Below, in pieces: positions 46,638 through 59,212 of a stretch of DNA of 64,000 nucleotides; positions within the stretch are counted from its first letter, which is position 1; each line of letters starts with the position of its first letter. The stretch comes from Crenobacter intestini (GTDB lineage Bacteria; Pseudomonadota; Gammaproteobacteria; Burkholderiales; Chromobacteriaceae). The stretch lies in the NCBI RefSeq assembly GCF_004919095.1, contig NZ_STGJ01000006.1:62001-126000 (forward strand), written 5' to 3'. Position numbers and translations under genes: made by a program. The notes below the pieces were generated by a model, which worked only from the letters and a program-made list of their open reading frames with translations, was not told the origin of the DNA and searched no databases.

Positions 46638-48284
46638 TCAGGGCAGACGCTCGAGCAACGCGTAGTTTTCATCCTTGTCGCGCGGGCGGCTACCGCTCCA
46701 CAACACCTGCCAGCCCGGCTCGGCAACCCCCTCGTCCCGGTGCCGCACGACCAGCTCGAGTTCGCACGGAACCGCCTGCCCCTCGGCGTACGGTGTCAGC
46801 GCCGGTGCGCCAAAGTACGGCCAGGCAAGGCGGGCCGACCACGCCTGCTCGGCGACGGCAACGCAGCCGTGTCCGGCCGGCAAGGCGGCGGCCATCCGCT
46901 CGACAACCGGGCGGTAACTCTTGGCCGCGTCCAGCCAGGGCAGCCACAGCGTCATCCCCAGCCACCAGAACAGCGTGATGCCGGCCGCCCAGTTGGTGAC
47001 CGCCTGACGGCCGCGCAAGTGTCGGCGCGTCACCGCCCACACCCAGCCCAGGGTCGCCAGCAGGGCGAACAAGGCCGCCCACCACGACACCTCGGGCGTG
47101 TAGTAAGGGCTGAAGTAGCGCGCCCGCCCAGCCAAGCGTTCCGGCCAGCCGTAGTTCATCGCGAGCCAGCCCGCCCAGACCAGGAGGCCGAAGAAGCCGA
47201 AGGTCATCACGCCGAACCAGTTGAGGAAGGCCGCCGCACCACGGCGCAAGGAATCGAGTTCGATGGCCGCCAGCAGGGCCAGCGGCAACAACAGCGGCAT
47301 CGCCGACTCGGTCGACTGCCGGTCAGAGAGGGTGAGCACGACCAGCATCACGGCAAAGGCGAGCGCCGGCAACTGGAACCTCGGCAGTTCGAGCCGGGTC
47401 CGCGAGCGCCACAACGACCACACCGCCAGCGGCCACGCCGGGAACGCGTACCACAGCACGGTCTTCGGGTAGTAACCCGCCTCATGGAAGAACGCCACCC
47501 GGTGAAAGCCGTTAAATGGGCCAAGCGCGAACTCGCTCCACCAGCGCGCGAACGCCGCCGGCTCGGCCTGCATGAATTCGACCGGCCAGATCGCCCCCAG
47601 CGGCACGGCGACCAGCAGCGCCATTGCCAGCGTGATCAGGTGGCGGCGCGTGCGCCACGCCGAGAACGCTAGCAGCATCAGCGCGATCAGCCACACCAGG
47701 AACACCTCGAACAGGCTGCCCGACAGCAACAGCCACACACTGGCCGCGCCCAGCACGGCGCCGCCGAGTGCCGGCGCACGCAGCGCGAGCGCGAAGCCGT
47801 AGAAGGCGCCGCACAGGCCGGCAAACACGGCGACTGCCGGGTTCATCTCGTGGCCGGTGACGATCAGGCCGAAGCAGCCGACCAGCACCAGCACGACCGA
47901 GCGCCCGTGGCGGCGGCCGACCAGTTCGCGGCCGGCCCCGCCGGCCAGCGTCAGCCCCAGTGCCATGCAGAAGGGCGTCGCCAGCCGCGCGGCGTCGTGC
48001 AGCGGCAACAGCCAGGGCGAGAACAGCCGCGCGAAGGCGGCGGCGATCCAGTAGTAGAGCGGCGCGTCGCGCAGCAGCGGCTCGCCGGCGATGGTCGGCA
48101 CCAGCCACTGGCCGCGCGCGAGCATCTCCTGCACGGCCGCGGTCACCCACGGCTCGTCCGGCCGCCACGGGTCATGGCCGATAATGCCCGGCCACAGCCA
48201 GACGAAGGTCAACAGGAGCAGCAGCCACGGCCGCTCGGACGGCGCGGGCGCGGTATTGTCGGGATTCGGGGAGTAGGTCAGCAT
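46638..48284 (-). CDS. ArnT-like glycosyltransferase family 39/83 membrane protein
   Basis: A 548-residue protein with about 11-13 hydrophobic helices. The first periplasmic loop has the acidic catalytic-type motif [11 protein letters not shown] (about residues 37-47) and RDAPLYYW (about 72-79), characteristic of polyprenyl-phosphate-dependent glycosyltransferases such as ArnT and protein O-mannosyltransferases. It would transfer a sugar from a lipid carrier to lipid A, a polysaccharide or protein. No arn or LPS genes are adjacent, so the acceptor is unknown. Confidence 0.8.
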   Translation of the reverse strand: MLTYSPNPDNTAPAPSERPWLLLLLTFVWLWPGIIGHDPWRPDEPWVTAAVQEMLARGQWLVPTIAGEPLLRDAPLYYWIAAAFARLFSPWLLPLHDAARLATPFCMALGLTLAGGAGRELVGRRHGRSVVLVLVGCFGLIVTGHEMNPAVAVFAGLCGAFYGFALALRAPALGGAVLGAASVWLLLSGSLFEVFLVWLIALMLLAFSAWRTRRHLITLAMALLVAVPLGAIWPVEFMQAEPAAFARWWSEFALGPFNGFHRVAFFHEAGYYPKTVLWYAFPAWPLAVWSLWRSRTRLELPRFQLPALAFAVMLVVLTLSDRQSTESAMPLLLPLALLAAIELDSLRRGAAAFLNWFGVMTFGFFGLLVWAGWLAMNYGWPERLAGRARYFSPYYTPEVSWWAALFALLATLGWVWAVTRRHLRGRQAVTNWAAGITLFWWLGMTLWLPWLDAAKSYRPVVERMAAALPAGHGCVAVAEQAWSARLAWPYFGAPALTPYAEGQAVPCELELVVRHRDEGVAEPGWQVLWSGSRPRDKDENYALLERLP

Positions 48285-48365
48285 CAGCGCGCCGTACCGT
48301 CAGGAATTCGGCCAAAGACCGAAGCTTATCAGAAAGCGGCGCGTCGCCGCGCGACGGCCGGCCAC

Positions 48366-48391
48366 AAAAAAGGCAGCCCTGAGGCTGCCTT
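48366..48391 (-). terminator. Terminator of rpmE
   Basis: A 9-bp stem AAGGCAGCC/GGCTGCCTT with a CTGA-type loop and, on the minus strand, six T residues, 20 bases after the L31 stop codon. Confidence 0.9.
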
Positions 48392-48411
48392 GATCGGTAC
48401 AAACGCTAAGC

Positions 48412-48627
48412 TTAGCGCTTGTAGAAACCAGAGAATTTCTGGTTGAAACGATCCACGCGACCGGCGGTGTCGACGATCTTCTGCTTGCCGGTGTAGAACG
48501 GGTGGCATTCGGAGCACACTTCAACGCCGAAGGTGTCTTTGGCCATGGTGGACTTGGTGGTGAACTGGTTGCCGCAGGAGCAGGTCACAGCCACGTCGTG
48601 GTAGTTCGGGTGGATTTCCGGTTTCAT
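48412..48627 (-). CDS. rpmE: 50S ribosomal protein L31 (zinc-binding form)
   Basis: A 71-residue ribosomal protein with the four zinc-binding cysteines C16, C18, C38 and C41 (VTCSCGN and [14 protein letters not shown]). This is the C+ form, which bacteria replace with a zinc-free paralogue when zinc is scarce. It stands as a single-gene unit with its own terminator. Confidence 0.97.
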   Translation of the reverse strand: MKPEIHPNYHDVAVTCSCGNQFTTKSTMAKDTFGVEVCSECHPFYTGKQKIVDTAGRVDRFNQKFSGFYKR

Positions 48628-48733
48628 CGCTATTTCCTTGGGTACGGGTGCAGGGGTTTTGCCTGCACTGCTTGGGAGAATTCGGCATTATCGGCGCTTT
48701 ACCCGTCCATGGCAAGCCGTGGACGGGCAAGGC

Positions 48734-50104
<1,371 letters not shown>

Positions 50105-50193
50105 GGTAGGGACCTGTCTTTGATACTCGGAAAAACAGGCGGGGCACCGCCCCGCCCTCTTGCGCCGCGGCACCCGCCGCGGCCTTGCCAGGC

Positions 50194-51879
<1,686 letters not shown>

Positions 51880-52027
51880 GTCCGTGTATCTGTTACAAAC
51901 GTCGAATTTTCGGATTGTAACCGAACGGGACGCGCTTTCCGAGTGGGACACCCGCGACTCGCTCGCGGCACGCCCGCCGCGCTAGAATGCAGTCATAAAA
52001 TGGAAGCGACCGCAACGAGGTGAAGCC

Positions 52028-53083
52028 ATGCAAAAACACAAGGATGCCGTAGACGAAGCCCTGCCCGCCGAGGCACCCCCGCCAGCCGAAGACTCCGCCG
52101 AAAAAACCGTAGTGCAGGCGGACAAGCCCGCGCCTCGCCGGCGAGCCACACGCAGCCCGCTGGTAGATGCGACGCGCAAGGCGCACGAACAGACCGTGCA
52201 CGAAATCGAGGCAGCCAGCGCGGGCCCGGTCGCGACCCTAGTGTCCCAGGCGCCGCCCGGCAGCGACGAGGACAGCGCGAGCGCACCGCTGCCGGAAACC
52301 TACCCCTACCGCAGCCGCCTGCGGCGCAACGACTACGAGAAGCAGAAGGCCGAACTGCAGATCGAACTGCTGAAGGTGCAGACCTGGGTACGCGAGAGCG
52401 GGCAGAAAATCGTCATCCTGTTCGAGGGACGCGACGCCGCCGGCAAGGGCGGCACCATCAAGCGCTATATGGAGCACCTGAACCCGCGCGGCGCGCGGGT
52501 GGTCGCGCTGGAGAAGCCATCCGACGTCGAACGCGGCCAGTGGTATTTCCAGCGCTACATCAATCACCTGCCGACCGCCGGCGAGATCGTGTTCTTCGAC
52601 CGCTCGTGGTACAACCGCGCCGGCGTCGAGCGGGTGATGGGCTTCTGCAACCCGAACGAGTACCTGGAGTTCCTGCGCCAGACGCCGCAGCTCGAGCGCA
52701 TGCTGGTCAACAGCGGCATCCGCCTGTTCAAGTTCTGGTTCTCGGTCAGCCGCGAGGAGCAGTTGCGCCGCTTCATCTCGCGCCGCGACGACCCGCTCAA
52801 GCACTGGAAGCTCTCGCCGATCGACATCCAGTCACTCGACCGCTGGGACGACTACACCGCCGCCAAGAAGGCGATGTTCTTCCACACCGACACCGCCGAC
52901 GCGCCGTGGACGGTGGTCAAGTCCGACGACAAGAAGCGCGCCCGCCTCAACTGCCTGCGCCACTTCCTGGCCGCGCTCGACTACCCGGACAAGAATCCCA
53001 GGATCGCCAACGCCCCCGACCCGCTGATCGTCGGCCCGACCAGCCTGTTGGGCGACACCGAAAAGGTGATCGACTCTTTCTGA
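52028..53083 (+). CDS. ppk2: Polyphosphate kinase 2
   Basis: A 351-residue PPK2-family enzyme. A disordered, charged N-terminal extension (1-100) precedes the kinase core with Walker A GRDAAGKGGTIKR (about 131-143), the lid and DRSWYNRAGVERVMGFC (Walker B region, about 195-211) and SVSREEQLRRF. Single-domain PPK2s transfer phosphate between polyphosphate and GDP/ADP, making nucleoside triphosphates. The N-terminal tail is longer than usual. GAGGTGAAGCC precedes the ATG. Confidence 0.93.
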   Translation: MQKHKDAVDEALPAEAPPPAEDSAEKTVVQADKPAPRRRATRSPLVDATRKAHEQTVHEIEAASAGPVATLVSQAPPGSDEDSASAPLPETYPYRSRLRRNDYEKQKAELQIELLKVQTWVRESGQKIVILFEGRDAAGKGGTIKRYMEHLNPRGARVVALEKPSDVERGQWYFQRYINHLPTAGEIVFFDRSWYNRAGVERVMGFCNPNEYLEFLRQTPQLERMLVNSGIRLFKFWFSVSREEQLRRFISRRDDPLKHWKLSPIDIQSLDRWDDYTAAKKAMFFHTDTADAPWTVVKSDDKKRARLNCLRHFLAALDYPDKNPRIANAPDPLIVGPTSLLGDTEKVIDSF

Positions 53084-53098
53084 GCCACGGCCCCGCAA

Positions 53099-53132
53099 GC
53101 AACAAGGGCGCCCTCCCGGGCGCCCTTGTTGC
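53099..53132. terminator. Bidirectional terminator between ppk2 and a FadL gene
   Basis: A perfect 15-bp stem (GCAACAAGGGCGCCC and complement) with a TCCC loop between convergent genes. Tails are only mildly T-rich. The core is shared with the map terminator. Confidence 0.65.
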
Positions 53133-53137
53133 TTGGT

Positions 53138-54466
53138 TTACAGCCGGTACTGCAACTGCAGGCCAAGGAGGTGGCCACTCAGGCGGCCGTATTCGCCGGT
53201 CAGGCGACTCACCGTACCGGCCGGTTTCGGGCTGGTCACCACATGGTCGATGCTGCGCGAGCCGACGCCGCGCAGATAGGTGTAGCCGGCGTCGACGCTG
53301 AGCGCGCGGCTGACCCGGTAGCTCGCACCCAGGCTCAGCCAGACGCGGTCGGTGTCGGGAATCAGCGCGTTGCGGTGCGCGTCGTCCGGCACCGGCGTGG
53401 TCTCATAGGCGACGCCGCCGCGCAGGGTCAGCCTGTCGCTATAAGCGTAATCGGCGCCGAGCGACGCGAACCAGCTGTCGCGCCAGTGGTTGCGGATCAG
53501 GGTCGGCCCGTTGCCCTCAACCAGGTCGGTCGGGCTGCCGTGCACGCTCAGGGTATCGAAGCGGCTCCAGTTACTCCAGCGCAGCGAACCGCTCAACGCC
53601 CACTGCGGGGAGACGCGTTGCCAGCCGGACAGCAGCAGTGTCTCCGGCGTGGTCACCACCGCGTGGCCGGGATAGACACCGTCGATCCAGCCAAGATTTG
53701 CCCCGGTCGCTGCACCCAGCTCGGCGAAACCGTCGTTGGTGTAGTCGCCCTCGGCCTTGTGGCGGACCTTGGAACGGAACGACAGGCCAACCCGGCTCGC
53801 CGCATCCGGCTGGTAGAGCACGCCCGCGTTGTAGCCGAAGCCCCAGCTGTCGGCCTTGAGCTGGCCGTACGCCTCGCCGTGCGCCGGGTCGAAACCGCCC
53901 TGCCTGAGCTTGGCATCGGCGTACTGCGCCGACACGCCGGCGCCGACACTCCAGCGCTCGTTGACGCGGTAGGCGAGCGACGGGTTGATGTCCAGCGTCT
54001 TGATCGAGCTGGAGATGCCGTGGTCGCGGCCGAACCAGTTGTTGCCATAGCGTGCGCCCAGCCCGAACGGCACGGTCAGGCCAAGGCCCGCCACCAGACG
54101 CTCGTCCAGCCGGTGCACGTAGAAGAACGAAGGCACCAGTTCGCCCGGTCCGCGGCCGTTGTCGCTACCTGCCTGGGTCTGCGGACCACCTAACGCGTCT
54201 GGCCAATAAGTTGTGTTCTGCCCGGTAAACGGCGCGTCGAGTTCGGCGTAGGTCGCACCGAACTGCAGCGCATCGCCTTCGACCAGCACCATGCCGGCAG
54301 GGTTGTAGAACACGCTGGAGAGGTCGTCGCCCGCCATGCCGGCACCGGCGTGCGCACGGCCAAGGCCGACCACGCTCTGCTCGGAGAGCTGGAAGCCCGC
54401 CGCCCACGCTCCGGCGGACAACAGGGACAGGGACAAGACGGAAACAAAGAGGAAGACAGGCCGCAT
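53138..54466 (-). CDS. FadL/TodX-family outer-membrane transporter (downstream copy)
   Basis: A 442-residue outer-membrane channel. Signal peptide MRPVFLFVSVLSLSLLSAGAWA, mature N-terminus AGFQLSEQSVVGLGRAHAGAGMAGDDLSSVFYNPAGM, the plug signature of FadL, then a 14-strand barrel ending in LQLQYRL. FadL proteins carry long-chain fatty acids or other hydrophobic compounds sideways into the membrane. It is a close paralogue of the upstream copy. A 40-base perfect hairpin lies in its leader. The ATG at 54466 follows GGAG. Confidence 0.9.
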   Translation of the reverse strand: MRPVFLFVSVLSLSLLSAGAWAAGFQLSEQSVVGLGRAHAGAGMAGDDLSSVFYNPAGMVLVEGDALQFGATYAELDAPFTGQNTTYWPDALGGPQTQAGSDNGRGPGELVPSFFYVHRLDERLVAGLGLTVPFGLGARYGNNWFGRDHGISSSIKTLDINPSLAYRVNERWSVGAGVSAQYADAKLRQGGFDPAHGEAYGQLKADSWGFGYNAGVLYQPDAASRVGLSFRSKVRHKAEGDYTNDGFAELGAATGANLGWIDGVYPGHAVVTTPETLLLSGWQRVSPQWALSGSLRWSNWSRFDTLSVHGSPTDLVEGNGPTLIRNHWRDSWFASLGADYAYSDRLTLRGGVAYETTPVPDDAHRNALIPDTDRVWLSLGASYRVSRALSVDAGYTYLRGVGSRSIDHVVTSPKPAGTVSRLTGEYGRLSGHLLGLQLQYRL

Positions 54467-54491
54467 CGCTCGCAATACTCCGTGAAAGCCC

Positions 54492-54531
54492 GTCCACCCA
54501 GTGGCCGGAGCACACCGGCCACTGGGTGGAC
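54492..54531. repeat. Long perfect inverted repeat in the FadL leader
   Basis: Two 17-base arms (GTCCACCCAGTGGCCGG and its complement) separated by six bases, with no mismatch and no T run. It ends 25 bases before the downstream FadL start codon, between the two paralogues. Confidence 0.9.
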
Positions 54532-54602
54532 ACACTTGTTTAAAAGGGAACGGAGTCTATCTTTTTCGCATGCCACTTCGCAAGCAGCAAGGTCTCGCGC
54601 AT

Positions 54603-54630
54603 AAAAAACGCCGCCCGGGCAGGCGGCGTT
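54603..54630 (-). terminator. Terminator of the upstream FadL gene
   Basis: AACGCCGCC/GGCGGCGTT form a 9-bp stem followed on the minus strand by six T residues, 19 bases after the stop codon. Confidence 0.88.
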
Positions 54631-54649
54631 TCGGGAAGGCTCAAGCGGC

Positions 54650-55945
54650 TCAGAAGCGGTACTGCAGGCCGACACCGATCAGGTGGCCGGTGATCGAGTT
54701 GTACTTGCCTTTGAGTGTATCCGGGTTGCCATTTGGCTTGCCTGGCGTAGCAGGACTCATCACAGTGTGATCGATCTTATCGTCGCCAACCCCCAGCAGG
54801 TAGGTGTAGCCGACGTCGAGCGTCATGTTCTTCTCAAGCGCGTAGCTGCCGCCGACGCTCAGCCATACGCGGTCGCGGTCGGGAATCAGCGGGTTGCGGT
54901 GCTCGGCATCCGGCACCGGGCTGGTTTCGTAGCCAACACCGCCGCGCAGGGTTAGCTTGTCGCTGTAGCTGTAATCGGCGCCGACCGACGCGAACCAGCT
55001 CCCCTTCCAGTTGTTGTCGATGGTGGTATCGGACAGGGGGTTACCCTCAATCGTCAACTTGTCGAAACGGCTCCAGTTGCTCCAGCGCAGACTGCCGGTC
55101 AGCGCAAGTTTCGGGTTCACGCGGTGGTAGGCAGACAACAGCACCGACTCAGGCGTGGTCACGCTGGCGGCACCATCGTAAACGCCATCGATTTTCAAGC
55201 CTCCAAGAAACTTATCAAATCCTTGCGCGGTGTAATCCCCCTCCGCATCATGCTGGAGCTTGGAGCGGTAAGACAGGCCAACGCGAGTATCCGCGTCAAA
55301 CTGGTACATCACGCCGAGGTTGTAGCCGAACGCCCAGCTGTCAGCGTCAATTTCGCCGCTGGCGCCCGGGAAAAACGCCCCCTGCTTGAGCTTGGCCTTG
55401 GCGTATTGTGCGGACACGCCGCCGCCGATGCTCCACTGCTCGTCAAGCTGGTAGGCGAGCGAGGGGTTGAAGTCGACAGTCATGATATGCGCTTCGATAC
55501 CATGGTTGCGGCCAAACCAGTCATCGCCATAGCTGGAGCCGAGACCGAATGGCACGGTCACGCCGAAGCCGAAGCGGGTACGCTCGTTGATTTCCTTGAT
55601 CAGAAAGCCCTGCGGAATCACCTCGCCCGGACCACGACCATTGTTGGTACCAGAACGCGCCCCACTCAGGTAGAAGCTATTATCGCCCTCGAACGGCGCG
55701 TCGATCTCGGCGTAGGTCAGGCCGCCCTGGATCTGCGTGCCGCGGTGCAACACCATGCCGGCCGGGTTGTAGAACACGCTGGAGAGGTCGTCGCCCGCCA
55801 CGCCGGCGCCGGCGTGCGCCCGGCCCAGGCCGACGATACTCTGCTCGGAGAGCTGGAAGCCGGCGGCGTGCGCGGCAGGCGCGAGGATGGCGGCGATCAG
55901 GGCTGGCAACGCGAGGCGCGCACCGAAACGGTTCTTCTTGTTCAC
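54650..55945 (-). CDS. FadL/TodX-family outer-membrane transporter (upstream copy)
   Basis: A 431-residue paralogue of the neighbouring FadL protein, with signal peptide ending APAAHA, the same mature start AGFQLSEQSIVGLGRAHAGAG and C-terminal end GLQYRF. The start is taken as the GTG at 55945 with GGAAAG upstream; a TTG at 55975 also lies in frame. Differences between copies lie mostly in surface loops (for example KGELV-like versus FFPGASGEIDADS). A terminator separates the two genes, so they are probably independent transcripts for different substrates or conditions. Confidence 0.9.
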   Translation of the reverse strand: MNKKNRFGARLALPALIAAILAPAAHAAGFQLSEQSIVGLGRAHAGAGVAGDDLSSVFYNPAGMVLHRGTQIQGGLTYAEIDAPFEGDNSFYLSGARSGTNNGRGPGEVIPQGFLIKEINERTRFGFGVTVPFGLGSSYGDDWFGRNHGIEAHIMTVDFNPSLAYQLDEQWSIGGGVSAQYAKAKLKQGAFFPGASGEIDADSWAFGYNLGVMYQFDADTRVGLSYRSKLQHDAEGDYTAQGFDKFLGGLKIDGVYDGAASVTTPESVLLSAYHRVNPKLALTGSLRWSNWSRFDKLTIEGNPLSDTTIDNNWKGSWFASVGADYSYSDKLTLRGGVGYETSPVPDAEHRNPLIPDRDRVWLSVGGSYALEKNMTLDVGYTYLLGVGDDKIDHTVMSPATPGKPNGNPDTLKGKYNSITGHLIGVGLQYRF

Positions 55946-56100
55946 TCGAATCTTTCCGGCGGCATGCGCCGCCAATGGCAGGACAGGGCGATATTAAAAA
56001 ACATCGCTCGCTTTTTAGAGCGCAGAGTCTAGAGCCAAGATTCGAATCCGGCAAGCAGTCACCCGCCATTTAGCCAATTTGCATTTACAGCCAGTGAAAA

Positions 56101-56451
56101 TTAGCTACGGAACATGAAGTAGACCGCGCCGACCATGCACAGCGCCGCCCACAGGTAGTCCCACTTAAACGGCTGCTGCATGTAGAACACGGCAAACGGC
56201 ACGAAGACGGTCAGCGAGATCACCTCCTGCAGGATCTTCAGCTGGGCGAGGCTGAGCGCGGTAAAGCCGATGCGGTTGGCGGGAACCTGCAGCAGGTACT
56301 CGAACAGCGCGATGCCCCAGCTGATCAGCGCGGCGACATACCATGGGCGCAGCGCGAGGTCCTTCAGGTGCGCGTACCACGCGAAGGACATGAAGATGTT
56401 GGAGAGGATGAGCAGGCCGATGGCGCTGGCGACGGGGTGGCAGGCAAACAT
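56101..56451 (-). CDS. DUF486/DMT-family small membrane protein
   Basis: A 116-residue protein with four predicted membrane helices and the DUF486 signatures [31 protein letters not shown] and [20 protein letters not shown]. These resemble half-size drug/metabolite transporters and probably dimerise; the substrate is unknown. It is divergent from ppiA with a 54-base gap. Confidence 0.88.
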   Translation of the reverse strand: MFACHPVASAIGLLILSNIFMSFAWYAHLKDLALRPWYVAALISWGIALFEYLLQVPANRIGFTALSLAQLKILQEVISLTVFVPFAVFYMQQPFKWDYLWAALCMVGAVYFMFRS

Positions 56452-56505
56452 GCTGTGCTAGAATCCGCAGACTGGAAAACCCGCCATTCTAAGAGAAAGA
56501 CGCCG

Positions 56506-57078
56506 ATGAAACGCTTGCTTGCTGTTTGTGCCGTCGCCGCCCTGCCGCTGGGGGCGCTCGCCGCACCGGTGGTCGACTTGGTCACCAACAAGGGCACCAT
56601 CGAGGTCACGCTGGACGCGCAGAAGGCACCGAAGACGGTCGCCAACTTCCTCGCCTACGCGCGCGCCGGCCATTACGACGGCACGCTGTTCCACCGGGTG
56701 ATCGACGGCTTCATGGTGCAAGGCGGCGGCTTCGCGCTGCAAAAGGGCGAACTCGTGCAAAAGCCGACCCGCCCGCCGATCGCCAACGAGGCCGACAACG
56801 GCCTGAAGAACACCACCGGCACCCTCGCGATGGCACGCACCAACAACCCCGATTCGGCGACCAGCCAGTTCTTCATCAACGTCGCCGACAACGATTTCCT
56901 CGACCACCGCGCGAAGACCCCGCAAGGCTGGGGCTACGCGGTATTCGGCAAGGTCACGCGCGGCATGGACATCGTGCAGCGCATCGCCAAGAGCCGCACC
57001 GGCTATGTGAACGGCATGGACGACGTGCCGCTGTCGCCGGTTGTCGTGCAAAAAGTCATCATCAAGTCCGACAAGTAA
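56506..57078 (+). CDS. ppiA: Periplasmic cyclophilin PpiA
   Basis: A 190-residue peptidyl-prolyl isomerase. A signal peptide ([19 protein letters not shown]) leads to the cyclophilin core with [48 protein letters not shown] and [10 protein letters not shown]; the catalytic arginine is in FHRVI. It acts on prolyl bonds in the periplasm. The start at 56506 gives the signal peptide. Its cytoplasmic paralogue ppiB follows ten bases later. Confidence 0.95.
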   Translation: MKRLLAVCAVAALPLGALAAPVVDLVTNKGTIEVTLDAQKAPKTVANFLAYARAGHYDGTLFHRVIDGFMVQGGGFALQKGELVQKPTRPPIANEADNGLKNTTGTLAMARTNNPDSATSQFFINVADNDFLDHRAKTPQGWGYAVFGKVTRGMDIVQRIAKSRTGYVNGMDDVPLSPVVVQKVIIKSDK

Positions 57079-57088
57079 AGGAGACCCC

Positions 57089-57580
57089 ATGATCAAACTG
57101 ACGACCAACTTCGGCACCATCGACATCGAACTGGACCACGAGAAGGCACCGATCTCCGCCGCCAACTTCGAGCAGTACGTAAAAGAAGGCCACTACGACG
57201 GCACCATCTTTCACCGCGTGATCAACGGCTTCATGATCCAGGGCGGCGGCTTCGACGCCAAGATGAAGCAGAAGAAGACCCGCGACCCGATCAAGAACGA
57301 GGCGAACAACGGCCTGAAGAACGCCCGCTACACGCTGGCGATGGCGCGCACCCCGGATCCGCACTCGGCGTCTGCGCAGTTCTTCATCAACGTCGCCGAC
57401 AACGACTTCCTGAACTTCCAGTCCGAGACGCCGAACGGCTGGGGCTACGCGGTGTTCGGCAAGGTGGTCGCCGGCGAAGACGTGGTCGACCGCATCAAGA
57501 CCGTCGCCACCGGCCGCAGCGGCATGCACCAGGACGTGCCGGTCGAAGCGGTCGTCATCGAGAAGGCCGAAGCCCTCTAA
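57089..57580 (+). CDS. ppiB: Cytoplasmic cyclophilin PpiB
   Basis: A 163-residue cyclophilin without a signal peptide, with [39 protein letters not shown] and [30 protein letters not shown] precedes the ATG. It is co-transcribed with ppiA, so one promoter provides both the periplasmic and cytoplasmic enzymes; lpxH follows 57 bases downstream. Confidence 0.96.
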   Translation: MIKLTTNFGTIDIELDHEKAPISAANFEQYVKEGHYDGTIFHRVINGFMIQGGGFDAKMKQKKTRDPIKNEANNGLKNARYTLAMARTPDPHSASAQFFINVADNDFLNFQSETPNGWGYAVFGKVVAGEDVVDRIKTVATGRSGMHQDVPVEAVVIEKAEAL

Positions 57581-57637
57581 ACCCTGCCCGCTTTACCGCC
57601 GTGCGGCCCTGGCCGCGCGGCGCTTTCACGTACGACC

Positions 57638-58366
57638 ATGGCCATCCACTTCATTTCCGACCTGCACCTGTCCGAAGAACACCCCGAACTTGCCGAACTC
57701 TTCGAGCGCACGCTTGCAGAGTGGGCCGGGCAGATCGACGCGCTGTACATCCTGGGCGACCTGTTCGAATACTGGGTCGGCGACGACGACGCGGGTTCGC
57801 CCTTCAACGCGCGCATGCTGGACACGCTCGCCCGCTTTGCCGCGCAGACGCCGCTTTACGTGATGCACGGCAACCGCGACTTCCTGCTGGGCGAGGGCTT
57901 CGAGCGCGCCAGCGGCGCCCGCCTGATCGCCGACCCGACGCCAATTGACGCGTACGGGCAGCGCCTCCTGCTCAGCCACGGCGATGTCGCGTGCACCGCC
58001 GACACCGCCTACCAGGCGTTCCGCGCCTTGCGCAGCCAGCCGGCGTGGCAGGCCGCGCTACTCGCGCGGCCGCTCGCCGAGCGGCACGCGATCGCGCGCG
58101 CGGCGCGTACGCAAAGCGAGGGCCAGAAGGCCGTGCAGGGATATACCGAGGAAGGCGACGTCACCGCCGAAGGCCTGCTCGCGCTGCTTGAGCCCTGCGG
58201 CTGGCCTGTGCTGGTGCACGGGCACACCCACCGCCCGGGCTGCTACCCGGTGACGGACGGCAAGACGCAGCGCTGGGTGATCGCCGACTGGCACGATGGC
58301 GCCGGCGGTTACCTGAGGCTGGATGAAGACGGCTTGGCCGCGCTGAGGCTAACCGCGGCCCGCTAA
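57638..58366 (+). CDS. lpxH: UDP-2,3-diacylglucosamine diphosphatase LpxH
   Basis: A 242-residue metallophosphoesterase of lipid A synthesis. Manganese-binding motifs SDLHLS (7-12), GDLFEYWVGDDD (about 40-51), GNRDFL (about 78-83), LSHGD and HGHTHRP (about 195-201) are in order, and the EYWVGDD stretch is specific to LpxH. It cleaves UDP-2,3-diacylglucosamine to lipid X and UMP at the membrane. It converges on ribA with one base between stop codons. Confidence 0.95.
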   Translation: MAIHFISDLHLSEEHPELAELFERTLAEWAGQIDALYILGDLFEYWVGDDDAGSPFNARMLDTLARFAAQTPLYVMHGNRDFLLGEGFERASGARLIADPTPIDAYGQRLLLSHGDVACTADTAYQAFRALRSQPAWQAALLARPLAERHAIARAARTQSEGQKAVQGYTEEGDVTAEGLLALLEPCGWPVLVHGHTHRPGCYPVTDGKTQRWVIADWHDGAGGYLRLDEDGLAALRLTAAR

Positions 58367-58367
58367 G

Positions 58368-58961
58368 TCAGAACAGGTGGCCGAGCTTGGCCGCCTTGGT
58401 GTTCAGGTAGGCGTCGTTGTGGCTGTTGCGGCCGACCTTGAGCGGCACCCGCTCGGCGACCTCGATGCCGACCTTCTGCAGGGTCGCGACCTTGCGCGGG
58501 TTGTTGGTCATCACCCGCACCCGCGCGATGCCGAGCGAGGCGAGCATGTCGCGCGCGACGGTAAAGTCGCGCATGTCGGCCGGAAAGCCCAGCCGCTCGT
58601 TCGCCTCGACAGTGTCGGCGCCGGCGTCCTGCAGCTTGTACGCGCGGATCTTGTTGATCAAGCCGATGCCGCGGCCTTCCTGCCTCAGGTAGAGCAAGGC
58701 GCCGCGGCCGACCTCGGCGATCGCGTCGAGCGCGGCCTCCAGCTGGAAGCCGCAGTCGCAGCGCAAGGAAAACAGCGCGTCACCGGTCAGGCATTCCGAG
58801 TGCAGGCGCACCAGCACCGGCGCGTCACCGGAGACGTCGCCGAAGGTCAACGCGACATGCTCCTGACCCGAAGCTTCCTCGAAACCGTGCATCGTGAACT
58901 CCCCCCACGGGGTCGGCAGCTTGCAGCTGGCGATGTGACGCAGGGACGGCGGAACGGACAT
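58368..58961 (-). CDS. ribA: GTP cyclohydrolase II
   Basis: A 197-residue enzyme that opens GTP in riboflavin synthesis. The zinc site is [21 protein letters not shown] (about residues 55-75) and the active-site RQEGRGIGL is near 93. It is the single-domain form without fused RibB. No FMN riboswitch was recognised in the 250-base region upstream. Confidence 0.96.
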   Translation of the reverse strand: MSVPPSLRHIASCKLPTPWGEFTMHGFEEASGQEHVALTFGDVSGDAPVLVRLHSECLTGDALFSLRCDCGFQLEAALDAIAEVGRGALLYLRQEGRGIGLINKIRAYKLQDAGADTVEANERLGFPADMRDFTVARDMLASLGIARVRVMTNNPRKVATLQKVGIEVAERVPLKVGRNSHNDAYLNTKAAKLGHLF

Positions 58962-59212
58962 GAAGACTCCACAAACGCATAATGAGCGGCGATGTTAACG
59001 ACTCCCTCGCCGCCGGAAAAGTAGAAAATGGCCGGAACTGACCGCAGCACACAGCCGATATGACCCAGATGGGGACGACATCCCCAAAAACGAAGCCCAT
59101 ACGGAAAAGCAATGCGGGGTGTTCCATAACGAAAGCGTATGTTGCATCCGCATGCATTATGCTATGCGTTTGATATTACCCTTATCAGAGACCGCCCACG
59201 CCTAGACCGACC

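Noticed and set aside
58962-59212. An FMN riboswitch or small gene between ribA and the patatin-like gene
   Set aside because: No RFN-type conserved segments and no credible coding frame; it appears to be a plain divergent promoter region with small GCAT repeats.
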